49,378 nucleotides of DNA from an uncultured Prevotellaceae bacterium (lineage in GTDB: Bacteria; Bacteroidota; Bacteroidia; Bacteroidales; Bacteroidaceae). Below the pieces are notes generated by a model. That model was not told the DNA's origin and searched no databases. It saw only the letters and a program-made list of their open reading frames with translations. This document shows, piece by piece, positions 1 to 9,008 of the stretch. The translations under genes were made by a program, and so were the position numbers. The stretch covers positions 1 to 49,378 of the forward strand of contig ONSR01000003.1 in NCBI GenBank assembly GCA_900320565.1, in the 5' to 3' direction. Position 1 is the first letter of the stretch. The number at the start of each line of letters is the position of its first letter.

Positions 1-360
1 AAATGCTCTCGGACATAGTTTTCTTCATTTTTTTGAAGAAATGCGCTCATTTTTATTGCATGCTGATATTGAATGACTTACAAGTCGGGAAAATCGAGAC
101 CATGTTCTGAATTGCCAACTCTACATGGCAAAATCGACTGATTTATCACGTTTTTGCACACTTTTCGACGTGTTTCTTCGCCCAACGCATGCAGTCGAAA
201 TGGCCAACACACTACGTCGAGTTTCCACTTCCCCTATAGGGGATTGAAAAAGCCTCCCTGATGAAATGGCAAATCCGACGTTTTAAGGCCAGTTTTTCGG
301 CACTTTACATAGTGTGCAAAAATAGCAAAAAGAAAGTAATCTTGGCCATTTCGTGACACT
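1..360 (+). repeat. Dispersed ~400-bp intergenic element, copy A (left end outside window)
   Basis: No gene is seen here. Positions 14-315 align without gaps, at a constant offset of 19299, with 19313-19614; by eye identity is about 60-75%. Landmarks are CATAGTTTT, AAATGCGCT, CTTACAA and GGCACTTT. From 112 to 288 the element falls into 22-nt units: 112-133 has TTGCCA/TGGCAA arms, 223-244 holds the perfect palindrome CCCCTATAGGGG (231-242), and 245-266 is the conserved unit containing CCTCCCTG. The right end (AATAGCAAAAAGAAAG then GTGACACT) matches copy D near 42209-42240. It sits just downstream of the recX stop codon. Confidence 0.75.
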
Positions 361-375
361 TTGAGAAGCAGAGTA

Positions 376-858
376 TCACAAATCCAAGAGCGAATCGACG
401 GCACTGATGGCGAGTTCTGTCTCGAATCCTCGCGAGAGAAGATGACGGACGAGTTTGGCTTTGCGAAGGTACTTATCCTTGTCTTTCAGAGTACGGTCCT
501 TGGCGCGAAGCACATCATTCAATGCCTCCAGATAGTCTTCCTCGTCGATTGTCTCCATTCCCTCCTCAATTTCTTCGTCGCCAAGACGAAGGTGGCGGAG
601 CATTTGCCTTATCTTGATGCGTCCCCAATGGTTGTAGCAGAACTTGTCGTGGCAGTAGGCACGGGCAAAGCGACTGTTGTCGATGTACTTCTCCTTCACG
701 AGATAGTCCATGATATCATATGCATCCTGGGTCGAAACATTCCAAAGAGAGAGTTTCTCCATTATTTGAGACGTGCAATGTTCGCTGCCGCTACAAAGGG
801 CCGTAGCCTTGCTCAGCGCCACTTCTTTCGGCATCAGTCCTGAATCTTTCTTGCCCAT
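376..858 (-). CDS. recX: Regulatory protein RecX
   Basis: A 160-residue RecX-family protein, known elsewhere to bind RecA filaments and modulate recombination. The three-helix repeat pattern is visible: an N-terminal ALSKATALCSGSEHC segment, a middle stretch with VKEKYIDNSRFARAYCHDKF, and a C-terminal LVRHLLSRGFETELAISAV. Length is normal. It follows prmC on the same strand. The start at 858 overlaps prmC by 25 nt. A second ATG at 834 overlaps the prmC stop in a TGATG arrangement and would give 152 residues; translational coupling makes that start at least as likely. Confidence 0.9.
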   Translation of the reverse strand: MGKKDSGLMPKEVALSKATALCSGSEHCTSQIMEKLSLWNVSTQDAYDIMDYLVKEKYIDNSRFARAYCHDKFCYNHWGRIKIRQMLRHLRLGDEEIEEGMETIDEEDYLEALNDVLRAKDRTLKDKDKYLRKAKLVRHLLSRGFETELAISAVDSLLDL

Positions 859-1721
859 ACAAATCGATTATTATCGTATTCATCCCTCACAACCTGTACC
901 TTCTCGTAACCCTTTTGCTGGAGGAGTTCCGCAACTTGCTCGGCATAAGCCCTGTTCACCTCAAAGAAGATTTGTCCTTCATCACAGAGATGTTCCCGTC
1001 CGAACTCGCTGATTGCCCTGTAGAAGAGCAACGGGTCGTCGTCTGGAACAAAGAGCGCGAGGCGAGGTTCGTGGTCGAGAACGTTTGCATCCATCGCCGA
1101 GGCTTCGCTTTCGCAGATGTAAGGAGGGTTGCTGACAATGCTGTAGAATGAAGAATGAAGAATGAAGAATGAAGAATTTGCTGCCGCCATCATGTCACGC
1201 GATGATACTTCATTCTTAATTCTTAATTCTTCATTCCCAAGGATATCTCCCTTCACAAACTCCACTTCAGCGCTAAGTCGCTCGGCATTCTGCTTTGCAA
1301 TGGCAAGAGCTTCGTCCGAAACATCAAGAGCCGTCACTTTGTAACCGGCCAAAGCCAATGAGATAGCGATGCAGCCGCTGCCTGTCCCAACGTCGAGCAC
1401 CGTACTTCCAGGAGCCACATTCTGCTCCACGAGATGCGCCAATTGCTGGGTCTCGGGCCTGGGAATAAGTACGCCAGGTCCAACGAGAAACTCGTGTCCA
1501 CAGAACTCCTCACAGCCCAAAACATACTGCACAGGCTCGCCTTTCACGACTCTATCAACAATTATTTGCAACTCTGCTTGCTTTTCTGCCGATAATGTCG
1601 TATCTTTGCCGAGGAGAATATCTGTGCGAGAGAGGCCAAAACGCTGGCTGAGGATAAGCTCATAAAGTGCTCTCCCCTCGCCCGAGCCGTATCTCTGTTG
1701 TAACTTCTGCAGTGCATTCAT
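834..1721 (-). CDS. prmC: Release factor glutamine methyltransferase PrmC with in-frame repeat insertion
   Basis: PrmC (HemK) methylates the Gln of the GGQ motif in class 1 release factors using S-adenosylmethionine. Visible are the N-terminal helical domain, the substrate-side motif GVLIPRPET, the SAM-binding VLDVGTGSGCIAISLA and the catalytic VSNPPYI. About 30 extra residues (roughly 162-192) lie between GDIL and VSNPPY. They are encoded by a heptamer hairpin (1146-1236) that keeps the frame and introduces no stop. The start is placed at MNALQKL because the longer frame (1736) runs through the -7 promoter box at 1726-1733. Transcribed with recX. Confidence 0.93.
   Translation of the reverse strand: MNALQKLQQRYGSGEGRALYELILSQRFGLSRTDILLGKDTTLSAEKQAELQIIVDRVVKGEPVQYVLGCEEFCGHEFLVGPGVLIPRPETQQLAHLVEQNVAPGSTVLDVGTGSGCIAISLALAGYKVTALDVSDEALAIAKQNAERLSAEVEFVKGDILGNEELRIKNEVSSRDMMAAANSSFFILHSSFYSIVSNPPYICESEASAMDANVLDHEPRLALFVPDDDPLLFYRAISEFGREHLCDEGQIFFEVNRAYAEQVAELLQQKGYEKVQVVRDEYDNNRFVWARKIQD
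1146..1236. repeat. Inverted pair of four-heptamer blocks inside prmC
   Basis: Left arm 1146-1173 is four GAATGAA units. Right arm 1209-1236 is TTCATTC, TTAATTC, TTAATTC, TTCATTC. The 28-nt arms are inverted repeats matching at 26 of 28 positions around a 35-nt loop. The block is read in frame in prmC, where its peptide contains ELRIKN; the same six residues come from the purL insertion at 43776-43851. Confidence 0.9.
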
Positions 1722-1725
1722 GCTG

Positions 1726-1733
1726 CAAAGATA
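1726..1733 (-). promoter_or_regulatory. Promoter -7 box for prmC-recX
   Basis: The minus strand reads TATCTTTG, a match to the Bacteroidota -7 box TAnnTTTG. No TTTG lies 19 bp upstream. The box ends only 4 nt before the prmC ATG at 1721, so the transcript would have almost no leader. Confidence 0.65.
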
Positions 1734-1740
1734 CAAAAAG

Positions 1741-1806
1741 ATTAGGGATTAAAGATTAGAGATTAAAGATTTTTACATTTCAATGTTCAATATTCAATGT
1801 TCAATG
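1741..1806. repeat. Two four-heptamer blocks between prmC and ribD
   Basis: Block 1 (1741-1768) is four ATTAAAG-like heptamers. Block 2 (1779-1806) is TTCAATG, TTCAATA, TTCAATG, TTCAATG. Positions 1779-1810 are identical to 38501-38532 in front of trpD. Block 2 overlaps the chosen ribD start codon. Confidence 0.85.
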
Positions 1807-2771
1807 ATATAAATTACATGCGGCGGTGCCTGCAATTGGCACGATGTGGAGAGGCTGGAGCGCCGCCCAATCCGATGGTGGGAGCCGTGATTGTCTGCGA
1901 CAGTCGCATCATTGGCGAAGGCTATCATCGCCGTTGTGGCGGACCGCATGCCGAGGTGAACGCCATAAACAGCGTAAAGGAAAGAGACCTCCTAAGCCGC
2001 AGCACCATCTATGTCAGTCTGGAACCTTGTGCTCATTACGGCAAGACGCCACCTTGTGCCGACCTCATCATCGAGACAGGCATCAGGCGGGTTGTCATTG
2101 GTTGCACAGACCCATTTGCGAAGGTCAACGGCTTGGGAATCAAGAAACTGCGGGAGGCTGGATGCGAAGTGCAGGTTGGAGTACTCGAACAGGAATGCCG
2201 CGAACTGAACCGCCGCTTCTTTACCTTCCACGAAAAGCACAGACCTTGGATTACTCTAAAGTGGGCACAAAGTTCGGATGGAATTATGGGGGGAGACAAT
2301 AGAATCACCTTCTCTAATGCTTTGACCCAGACTCTTGTACATCGCTTAAGGGCACGAAGCGGAGCCATCCTCGTCGGCACGAATACGGCTCTACAGGACA
2401 ATCCGACGCTCACCACAAGACTCTGGCCTGGGCCCAACCCTCTTCGCCTCACCATCGACCGCAACGGCATACTTCCGCCCACTCTTCATCTAAAGGACAA
2501 CAGCACTCCGACGGTCATCTACAGCCACGAAAGCATCGAGGAGATACTGGCGGACCTCTACGCTCGAGGCATACAAAGCCTCCTCGTGGAAGGTGGAGCG
2601 AAACTGCTTCAAAGCTTTATCGACAAAGGCCTTTGGGACGAAGCACGCATCGAAACTGCACCCCTGTGCCTCGGCCAAGGCACCAAAGCGCCCACACTCA
2701 AAGACGAACAACTGAAAAGCAAGCAAAACATCGACGGACACATCATCCAACATTATTGCCACAAACCCTGA
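1797..2771 (+). CDS. ribD: Bifunctional riboflavin biosynthesis deaminase/reductase RibD
   Basis: Catalyses two steps of riboflavin synthesis: deamination of the pyrimidine product of GTP cyclohydrolase II, then NADPH-dependent reduction of its ribosyl side chain. The N-terminal deaminase domain shows PNPMVGAVIV, the zinc/catalytic HAEVNAI and PCAHYGKTPPC. The C-terminal reductase domain (from about residue 145) has ITLKWAQSSDG and SLLVEGGAKLLQSF. The 324-residue length is normal. The chosen ATG lies inside the heptamer repeat; a second ATG at 1818 (MRRCLQLA) is possible, but family members usually have several residues before that point. Confidence 0.94.
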   Translation: MFNDINYMRRCLQLARCGEAGAPPNPMVGAVIVCDSRIIGEGYHRRCGGPHAEVNAINSVKERDLLSRSTIYVSLEPCAHYGKTPPCADLIIETGIRRVVIGCTDPFAKVNGLGIKKLREAGCEVQVGVLEQECRELNRRFFTFHEKHRPWITLKWAQSSDGIMGGDNRITFSNALTQTLVHRLRARSGAILVGTNTALQDNPTLTTRLWPGPNPLRLTIDRNGILPPTLHLKDNSTPTVIYSHESIEEILADLYARGIQSLLVEGGAKLLQSFIDKGLWDEARIETAPLCLGQGTKAPTLKDEQLKSKQNIDGHIIQHYCHKP

Positions 2772-2884
2772 AAAACATGGAATAAAGTGTTACACAAGGT
2801 GCAATATTCCCTAATTAAACTTAAAACAAGCACAGAAATGAGCAATAATCGTAAACAATAAACGGTTAAATCGCAAATTATTTG

Positions 2885-2892
2885 TATCTTTG
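2885..2892 (+). promoter_or_regulatory. Promoter -7 box upstream of the lipoprotein-porG-uppS run
   Basis: TATCTTTG fits TAnnTTTG and is followed by a short leader to the ATG at 2933. It rules out the TTG at 2882 as a start codon. It may serve the whole same-strand run beginning with the lipoprotein gene. Confidence 0.65.
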
Positions 2893-2932
2893 CACCTTGA
2901 AATCACACATACACGCTATGCGCGCTAAACAT

Positions 2933-4294
2933 ATGACAAGTAAGACAACACTGACTCGTTGGTTCCTGTTGCTATTGGCAGTGCCCCTCTTGGCATCTTC
3001 ATGCTCAAAAGACAGCGACATCGTGACTGCCAACGATTACTGCTACATAAAGTCAGTGACGCTGGGAACCGTCAAGCGTAAGACTGCTACAATCAACACC
3101 ACTTTCTCCGGCAGCGGCTATGCTATGACCATCAACCTGCGCGACAATACCATCGAGAACAGAGACTCCCTACCCTTTGGCAGCCAACTCTCAAGAGTTA
3201 CGGCCAACATTATATTCGATGGATTAATGCTCACTTATCGCACCAAAGGTTCCGATGCAGAATGGACTGCATACAACTCCGCCGATAGTCTTGACCTCAC
3301 GGCTCCATTGGAGCTCAAGCTAACAAGCAACGACAACAATAGTAGCCGCATCTACACCTTCAAGGTCAATGTGCACAAACAAGAAGGCGACTCACTGTAT
3401 TGGAACATGTGCGAAAGCGAAGTACCACAACTTGCAGACATGACTGACATGAAAGCCTTTATCTTCGGAGGAAAGCTGATGGTTCTGGGACAGAAGGCAG
3501 CTGGTATCGTTCTTGCAGAACGCTCATCAACAGAAGCCCAAGGCACTTGGGAAGAAACCCCTATAACAGACCTGCCCACCACAGCAGACCTGCAGACACT
3601 TCGCGAACAAGGGGAAGCACTTTACCTCAGCACAAGCAATGGCGAGATACTCTCCTCAACAGATGCCAAGACATGGCAACAAGTAGGCATCACACACTCC
3701 GCCACCCTAACACTCGTCGAAAAGACTCAGGACTTCTTCTATGCTATCTCAGAAGGCAAGATGCTACGCTCTGCCGACGCAATAACCTGGGAAGAAGAGA
3801 GCCTCGACACAAAGCCGGACTCCCTTCCCAATACAAACATCAGAGCGCTGACCATAGAACAGGCAAACGGAAACCTGAGAACCATAATGGTGGGGCATAA
3901 CGACAGTCACATCCATGCCGTCGTATGGAACAAGATGTGGAACGAGAGCGAAGAGGAAGAAGACGCTCAGTGGATGTTCTTTAACTGGACTTCCGATAAC
4001 GCAATTCCTTGCCCACGCCTCAAACATTTCAACCTGTTAGCCTACGACGGCAAGTGCATCGCCTTTGGTGGCGCATCTGACGACGAAACACACCAAGCTC
4101 TTGACGCCATGTATATCAGTCAAGACTATGGCATTACATGGCGACCCAGCAAAGAACACCACATGCCCGTTGAACTAAAGGGCATCGAAAGCTGCATAAC
4201 AAGCACCGTTGACAACAATTATTTCATCTGGATTATCACTAACGCACAAGTATGGCGCGGAAGATTGAACAGACTTGGATTCGTACAGCAATAA
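2933..4294 (+). CDS. Predicted lipoprotein, DUF6242-like
   Basis: A 453-residue secreted lipoprotein of unknown function. The N-terminus has a positively charged start, a hydrophobic LLLLAVPLLASSC run ending in a lipobox cysteine, then an acidic SKDSD stretch. The rest looks like beta-rich repeats with WEEESLD, TWQQVG and ITWRPS segments, suggestive of a propeller-like fold. It resembles DUF6242 proteins of Bacteroidales; that assignment is from memory of the family. Its 3' end overlaps porG by 43 nt, implying coupled expression. An in-frame ATG at 2918 is an alternative start. Confidence 0.7.
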   Translation: MTSKTTLTRWFLLLLAVPLLASSCSKDSDIVTANDYCYIKSVTLGTVKRKTATINTTFSGSGYAMTINLRDNTIENRDSLPFGSQLSRVTANIIFDGLMLTYRTKGSDAEWTAYNSADSLDLTAPLELKLTSNDNNSSRIYTFKVNVHKQEGDSLYWNMCESEVPQLADMTDMKAFIFGGKLMVLGQKAAGIVLAERSSTEAQGTWEETPITDLPTTADLQTLREQGEALYLSTSNGEILSSTDAKTWQQVGITHSATLTLVEKTQDFFYAISEGKMLRSADAITWEEESLDTKPDSLPNTNIRALTIEQANGNLRTIMVGHNDSHIHAVVWNKMWNESEEEEDAQWMFFNWTSDNAIPCPRLKHFNLLAYDGKCIAFGGASDDETHQALDAMYISQDYGITWRPSKEHHMPVELKGIESCITSTVDNNYFIWIITNAQVWRGRLNRLGFVQQ

Positions 4295-4986
4295 CCATCT
4301 TCTGTCTCCTCTTTGTCTTCACCACGAAGGCAGAAGAAGAGATTGAGTACAAGATGGATATGGGCGTAGGACTTGGCGGTTGCTTCTACATGGGCGACGC
4401 CAACGGCGTCCCGTTTGCCAACCTTAGTGCAATGGGAGCCATCACAGCTCGCCGTATCCTCAATGCCCGCATGGCAGTCAAGGCAAACCTCGCCTTCGGG
4501 CATATACACGGCACAACCGACGGATTCATCCCGGTCGACGCATATAGCGAAACCCCCGAAGGCGGCACGCGTACCCAAGTACAGTTCTCCAGAAATGTCA
4601 TGGATCTAGGCGTACAATTCGAACTGAACTTCTGGGGCTTCGGAACAGGAGTCGGCTACAAAGGCAATAGTCGCATCACACCATACATCCTTGCAGGAGC
4701 AGGCGTTACAATAGGAATGGGAGGAGGAGCGAAAGCATGTGGTGGAATGAACATCCCTGTAGGCATAGGAGTTAAATACAAAGTCAAGCCCCGCATTAAC
4801 CTCGGCTTCGAGTGGACTATGCGCTTCAGCACAACCGACAAGCTCGATGCCACACCAGAAGGAACGCAACTAAACGACCCATATGGTGTAAAGAGCGGAT
4901 TCCTCAAGAACAAAGACACCTACAGTTTCGCCATGTTCTTCATCACATACGACATGTTCCCGAAACTCCGCAAATGCAATAATTAG
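4252..4986 (+). CDS. porG: Type IX secretion outer-membrane protein PorG (DUF6089)
   Basis: A 244-residue outer-membrane beta-barrel of the PorG family. PorG is a type IX secretion component associated with the PorK/PorN ring in Porphyromonas gingivalis. A signal peptide (TAITIFCLLFVFTTKA) is followed by family features: EYKMDMGVGLGG, FYMGDANG, a central LGVQFELNFWGFG, ITPYILAGAGVT, IPVGIGVKYKV and INLGFEWTMRF. The gene order porG-uppS-bamA-skp matches P. gingivalis as I recall it and supports the call. The start overlaps the preceding lipoprotein gene by 43 nt. Confidence 0.85.
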   Translation: MARKIEQTWIRTAITIFCLLFVFTTKAEEEIEYKMDMGVGLGGCFYMGDANGVPFANLSAMGAITARRILNARMAVKANLAFGHIHGTTDGFIPVDAYSETPEGGTRTQVQFSRNVMDLGVQFELNFWGFGTGVGYKGNSRITPYILAGAGVTIGMGGGAKACGGMNIPVGIGVKYKVKPRINLGFEWTMRFSTTDKLDATPEGTQLNDPYGVKSGFLKNKDTYSFAMFFITYDMFPKLRKCNN

Positions 4987-5005
4987 TAACTAAGCATCAA
5001 GAAAT

Positions 5006-5761
5006 ATGGATTTCGAAACAAAGCTCGACGCAAGTCAACTCGACAGAAACAACATACCACAATCCATAGCCATCATCATGGACGGCAATGGTCGCTGGGC
5101 ACAGGAGAAAGGATTACCCCGTTCTAGTGGACACCTACAAGGAGTCGATAACGTAACTCGCATCACTTCTGAATGTGCAAGGCTTGGAGTTAAGTATCTG
5201 ACCATGTATACCTTCTCCACAGAAAACTGGAATCGTCCGGAAGCAGAAGTAAAAATGCTGATGGGCCTTGTAGTTGATAAACTCGAGGATGAGATATTCA
5301 TGAAGAACGATATCCGTTTCCGTTACATAGGAGACCTGGAGAGACTGCCTGCACCTGCACGCCAAAGAATCCTGGATTGCATGGAGAACACAAAGAACAA
5401 CAAACGCATGACAGCTGTCACTGCCCTTAACTATAGCAGCCGATGGGAACTGACTAAAGCAATGCAAGACGCTGTTCGTGAAGCACAGGCAGGACACATT
5501 AAACCCGAGGATATCAACGAGGAATATATATCGAAACACCTTGAGACAAACTTCATGCCAGACCCCGACCTGCTCATAAGGACAGGTGGAGAATTACGCA
5601 TCAGCAACTACCTGCTTTGGCAATGCGCCTATAGCGAGTTCTATTTCTGCGACACCTTCTGGCCAGACTTCCGCGAAGAAGACCTACACAAAGCCATAGC
5701 TGCATATCAACAAAGGCAAAGACGATTCGGCATGACCGGAGAACAAGTGGCAAAAGGCTGA
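5006..5761 (+). CDS. uppS: Undecaprenyl diphosphate synthase (cis-prenyltransferase)
   Basis: Condenses isopentenyl diphosphate onto farnesyl diphosphate to make the C55 lipid carrier for peptidoglycan and surface glycans. Motifs seen: [12 protein letters not shown] with the catalytic Asp, the [11 protein letters not shown] segment, [19 protein letters not shown], and YSEFYF..FWPDF near the C-terminus. The 251-residue length is normal. It sits 19 nt after porG and 29 nt before bamA. Confidence 0.97.
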   Translation: MDFETKLDASQLDRNNIPQSIAIIMDGNGRWAQEKGLPRSSGHLQGVDNVTRITSECARLGVKYLTMYTFSTENWNRPEAEVKMLMGLVVDKLEDEIFMKNDIRFRYIGDLERLPAPARQRILDCMENTKNNKRMTAVTALNYSSRWELTKAMQDAVREAQAGHIKPEDINEEYISKHLETNFMPDPDLLIRTGGELRISNYLLWQCAYSEFYFCDTFWPDFREEDLHKAIAAYQQRQRRFGMTGEQVAKG

Positions 5762-5790
5762 ACACAAAGAAACTACGGCAAATAACAAAA

Positions 5791-8415
5791 GTGAAAAAGA
5801 CTTACCTCATATTATTCTGTCTATTCGGACTTCTCCTCCCCCTACTTCCACAAGTAGTGAAACGCGAAGTGGCCCCAGAAATTGACTATAGCCGCACACC
5901 TAAGCAATACTTCATCGGCCAGATTACTATTGATGGTGTGAAAAACTATGACGATCGGCTTCTCATCGGACTTAGCGGACTGGCAGAAGGACAAAAGATT
6001 GAAATCCCTGGCGAAGAGATAACAAAAGCCGTGAAACGATATTGGCGTAACGGACTCTTTAGCAATGTGGCAATCAGTGTAGATAGCCTTGTCGGCGACT
6101 CTGCATACCTTCATATTCAACTCACCCAACGCCCTCGCATTTCTCAAATCAACTATAACGGCGTAAGGAAAAATGAACGCGATGACCTGAAGGAGAAGTT
6201 AGGGCTGGTAAAAGATAACCAGCTAACGCCAAACATGATTGACCGCGCAAAGATACTTGCACAAAGATACTTCTCTGAAAAAGGTTACAAGAATGCTGAA
6301 ATAAACATTGTCCAACGAGACGATGCTGGCGCCCCAGAGAAGATTATTGTAGATGTCAATATCGAGAGGAAAGACAAGGTAAAGATTAACCGCATATACA
6401 TTACAGGTAATGAACACCTGAAAACAGGCAAAATTAAAGGCAACATCATCAAACCTGGTGTACTGAAGAAGATACACGAAAAACATTCGATGGCTGGTTG
6501 GTTCAGGAGCAAGAAGTTTACTGAAGCCAATTACAAAGAGGCTAAGGAAAACCTGCTTGTAAAATATGGCGAGTTAGGCTACCGTGATGCTCTCATCGTG
6601 GCAGATAGTGTGGTGCCTTATAAAGAACAAAATGTAAACATATATCTCAGCATCGAAGAAGGACAAAAGTACTATATCCGCAACATCGAGTGGGTTGGCA
6701 ACACACTGTACCCAACTGAAGGCCTGAATCAGGAACTGAAGATGAAGAAGGGGGATGTCTACAACCAGAAACTTCTTAATGAACGTCTGTTAAGCGACGA
6801 AAATGCTGTTGGCAACTTATACTACAACAACGGATATGTCTTCTCTAAGCTTGAACCAGTTGAGACAAACATCATTGGTGACTCTGTTGATTTGGAGATT
6901 CGCATCTATGAAGGCCCCCAGGCGCATATCAGTCACGTACGCATCAGCGGTAACGATCGAGTTTATGAGAATGTCGTACGACGTGAACTACGCAACAAAC
7001 CTGGTGACCTCTTTTCGAAGGAAGCACTTATGCGCTCTTATCGTGAGCTCGCTTCCCTCGGGCACTTCGACGAGAATATTGACCCAAAAGTCGAGCCTGA
7101 CCGAGTAAATGGTACTGTCGACATTAATTGGGGACTTACCAGCAAGAGCAATGACCAAATAGAATTCTCGTTAGGCTATGGACAAACGGGTGTCATCGGT
7201 CGCATCGGACTAAAGTTCAGCAACTTCAGTATGGCAAACCTCTTCAGCAAGAAAGGATTAAGGCGAGGGGTAATGCCTATGGGCAATGGCGAAACATTTA
7301 GCATTAGCGGACAGACAAACGGACGATACTATCAACAGTACAGCATCAGCTACATGAACCCCTGGTTCGGTGGCAAGCGCCCTAACACGTTCAGTTTAAG
7401 TGCTTTCTTCTCGAAACAGACAGACGTAAGCGACAACTACTACAACTCAGCCTACTACAACAACTACTTCAACAGTTACCTCAATGGTATGGGTAATAGC
7501 AGTTACAATTACTACGAGAACTACTATGACCCTGATAAATATGTGATGCTCTTCGGCATGTCTGTAGGATGGGGCAAGCGCTTACGCTGGCCTGATGACT
7601 GGTTTAACCTGTCTTTAGAGTTGAGCTATACGCGCTATATGCTGAAGAACTGGCAATACTTCCTGATGTCCAATGGTAATTGCAACAACATCAACTTGGG
7701 CTTAACATTGAGTCGCAACAGCACCGACAATCCCATCTATCCAAGAAAAGGTTCCGAGGTTATATTAAGTGCTACGCTGACACCTCCATACAGTGCATTC
7801 ATCAAAAAGGACTATGCTAACCTTGCAACTAATAGCAACAGTCCGACATACCACAAGGAGATGCAGGAGAAGTATCGCTGGATTGAATACCACAAGTGGA
7901 AATTCAAGAGCCGTACTTTCACGGCTCTGAGCGGACATGAGAAATGCTTCGTGCTGATGACTCGCGTAGAATTTGGCATATTGGGACACTATAACAAGAA
8001 CAAGCGCTCTCCATTCGAGACATTCTATGTCGGCGGTGATGGTACTAGCGGCTATAGTACAACTTATGGCACCGAAACAATTGGTATGCGAGGCTATGAT
8101 AATGGCTCACTTACGCCAAGAGGAGAAGCGGGTTATGCCTATGATCGCTTTACCGTAGAATTGCGTTATCCTTTCATCCTGAGTCCAAGTACCAACATCT
8201 TTGGCTTGGTCTTTGCCGAAGGAGGCAATGCATGGAGCAATATCAAGAACTTCAATCCTCTGGACATGAAGCGTTCCGTAGGTGTTGGCGCTCGCATCTT
8301 CCTGCCTATGGTCGGTTTGCTTGGCATTGACTGGGCATATGGCTTCGACAATGTCTTTGGCAGCAAAGCCTATGCAGGAAGTCACTTCCACTTTATCCTT
8401 GGACAAGAATTCTAA
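5791..8415 (+). CDS. bamA: Outer-membrane assembly factor BamA (Omp85)
   Basis: Core protein that folds beta-barrels into the outer membrane. The N-terminus is a signal segment (LILFCLFGLLLPLLP). Several POTRA domains follow over about residues 40-440, with boundaries such as IGQITIDGVKNYDDRLL, VKINRIYITGNEHL and AHISHVRISGNDRV. The C-terminal barrel has the surrogate-latch region FYVGGDGTSGYSTTYGTETIGMRGYDN and ends in HFILGQEF, with the terminal aromatic residue typical of barrels. A Tyr/Asn-rich loop lies near residues 545-590. The start is GTG. At 874 residues it is of usual size for Bacteroidota. Confidence 0.95.
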   Translation: MKKTYLILFCLFGLLLPLLPQVVKREVAPEIDYSRTPKQYFIGQITIDGVKNYDDRLLIGLSGLAEGQKIEIPGEEITKAVKRYWRNGLFSNVAISVDSLVGDSAYLHIQLTQRPRISQINYNGVRKNERDDLKEKLGLVKDNQLTPNMIDRAKILAQRYFSEKGYKNAEINIVQRDDAGAPEKIIVDVNIERKDKVKINRIYITGNEHLKTGKIKGNIIKPGVLKKIHEKHSMAGWFRSKKFTEANYKEAKENLLVKYGELGYRDALIVADSVVPYKEQNVNIYLSIEEGQKYYIRNIEWVGNTLYPTEGLNQELKMKKGDVYNQKLLNERLLSDENAVGNLYYNNGYVFSKLEPVETNIIGDSVDLEIRIYEGPQAHISHVRISGNDRVYENVVRRELRNKPGDLFSKEALMRSYRELASLGHFDENIDPKVEPDRVNGTVDINWGLTSKSNDQIEFSLGYGQTGVIGRIGLKFSNFSMANLFSKKGLRRGVMPMGNGETFSISGQTNGRYYQQYSISYMNPWFGGKRPNTFSLSAFFSKQTDVSDNYYNSAYYNNYFNSYLNGMGNSSYNYYENYYDPDKYVMLFGMSVGWGKRLRWPDDWFNLSLELSYTRYMLKNWQYFLMSNGNCNNINLGLTLSRNSTDNPIYPRKGSEVILSATLTPPYSAFIKKDYANLATNSNSPTYHKEMQEKYRWIEYHKWKFKSRTFTALSGHEKCFVLMTRVEFGILGHYNKNKRSPFETFYVGGDGTSGYSTTYGTETIGMRGYDNGSLTPRGEAGYAYDRFTVELRYPFILSPSTNIFGLVFAEGGNAWSNIKNFNPLDMKRSVGVGARIFLPMVGLLGIDWAYGFDNVFGSKAYAGSHFHFILGQEF

Positions 8416-8456
8416 TTGACCTATACATTATATTATATATTAAAGAACGTACCATT

Positions 8457-8966
8457 ATGAAGAAGATTTTGATTGCAACGCTGATACTGCTGAGCAGTTC
8501 AACAATTTGGGCACAGAAGTTTGTTCTGGTTGATATGGACTACATCCTGAAGAACATTCCCGCCTACGAGCGCGCCAATGAGCAACTCAATCAGGTGAGC
8601 AAGAAGTGGCAGGCAGAAGTTGACGTCCTGACCACAGAAGCGCAAACCCTATACAAGAACTATCAGTCGGAAGCTGTCTTCCTCAGCGAAGAGCAGAAGA
8701 CTAAGCGTGAAGATGCCATCGTTGCGAAGGAGAAGGAGGCAGCTGAACTAAAGAAGAAGTATTTCGGTCCTGAAGGCGAGCTCTACAAGAAGCGCGAGAG
8801 CCTGATGGCTCCCATTCAGGAGGAGATTTACAATGCCGTCAAGGACATTTGCGACCTGAAGGGTTACAGCCTCGTTCTGGATCGTGCTAGCGATGCAGGC
8901 ATCATCTTCGCAAGCCCAAAGATTGACATCTCGAACGAAGTTCTAACCAAACTTGGATACAACTGA
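8457..8966 (+). CDS. OmpH/Skp-family periplasmic chaperone, first of three
   Basis: A 169-residue Skp-like protein. The family forms trimers with coiled-coil tentacles that hold unfolded outer-membrane proteins. A signal peptide (LIATLILLSSSTIWA|QK) precedes the beta start FVLVDMDYIL, then a long charged coiled coil over about residues 45-125 and a C-terminal strand region (YSLVLDRASDAGIIFASP). It lies 41 nt after bamA, fitting a role in delivering barrel proteins to it. Confidence 0.92.
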   Translation: MKKILIATLILLSSSTIWAQKFVLVDMDYILKNIPAYERANEQLNQVSKKWQAEVDVLTTEAQTLYKNYQSEAVFLSEEQKTKREDAIVAKEKEAAELKKKYFGPEGELYKKRESLMAPIQEEIYNAVKDICDLKGYSLVLDRASDAGIIFASPKIDISNEVLTKLGYN

Positions 8967-9008
8967 TTTTAGAATAAATAATTAACTCACAAACTTATAA
9001 ACTTAAAG

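Noticed and set aside
201-266. 22-bp arrays read as CRISPR
   Set aside because: The period is 22 nt with no unique spacers of 30 nt or so, and no cas genes are in the window.
1146-1236. prmC as a pseudogene because of the inserted hairpin
   Set aside because: The frame is intact, all catalytic motifs are present and no stop is introduced.
5006-5761. TATATAAT-like tracts before several genes (e.g. 20613, 35283, 49044) as shared regulatory sites
   Set aside because: They are simple A/T runs, also found inside coding regions of trpB, trpE and tatD, so I see no evidence of a specific site.
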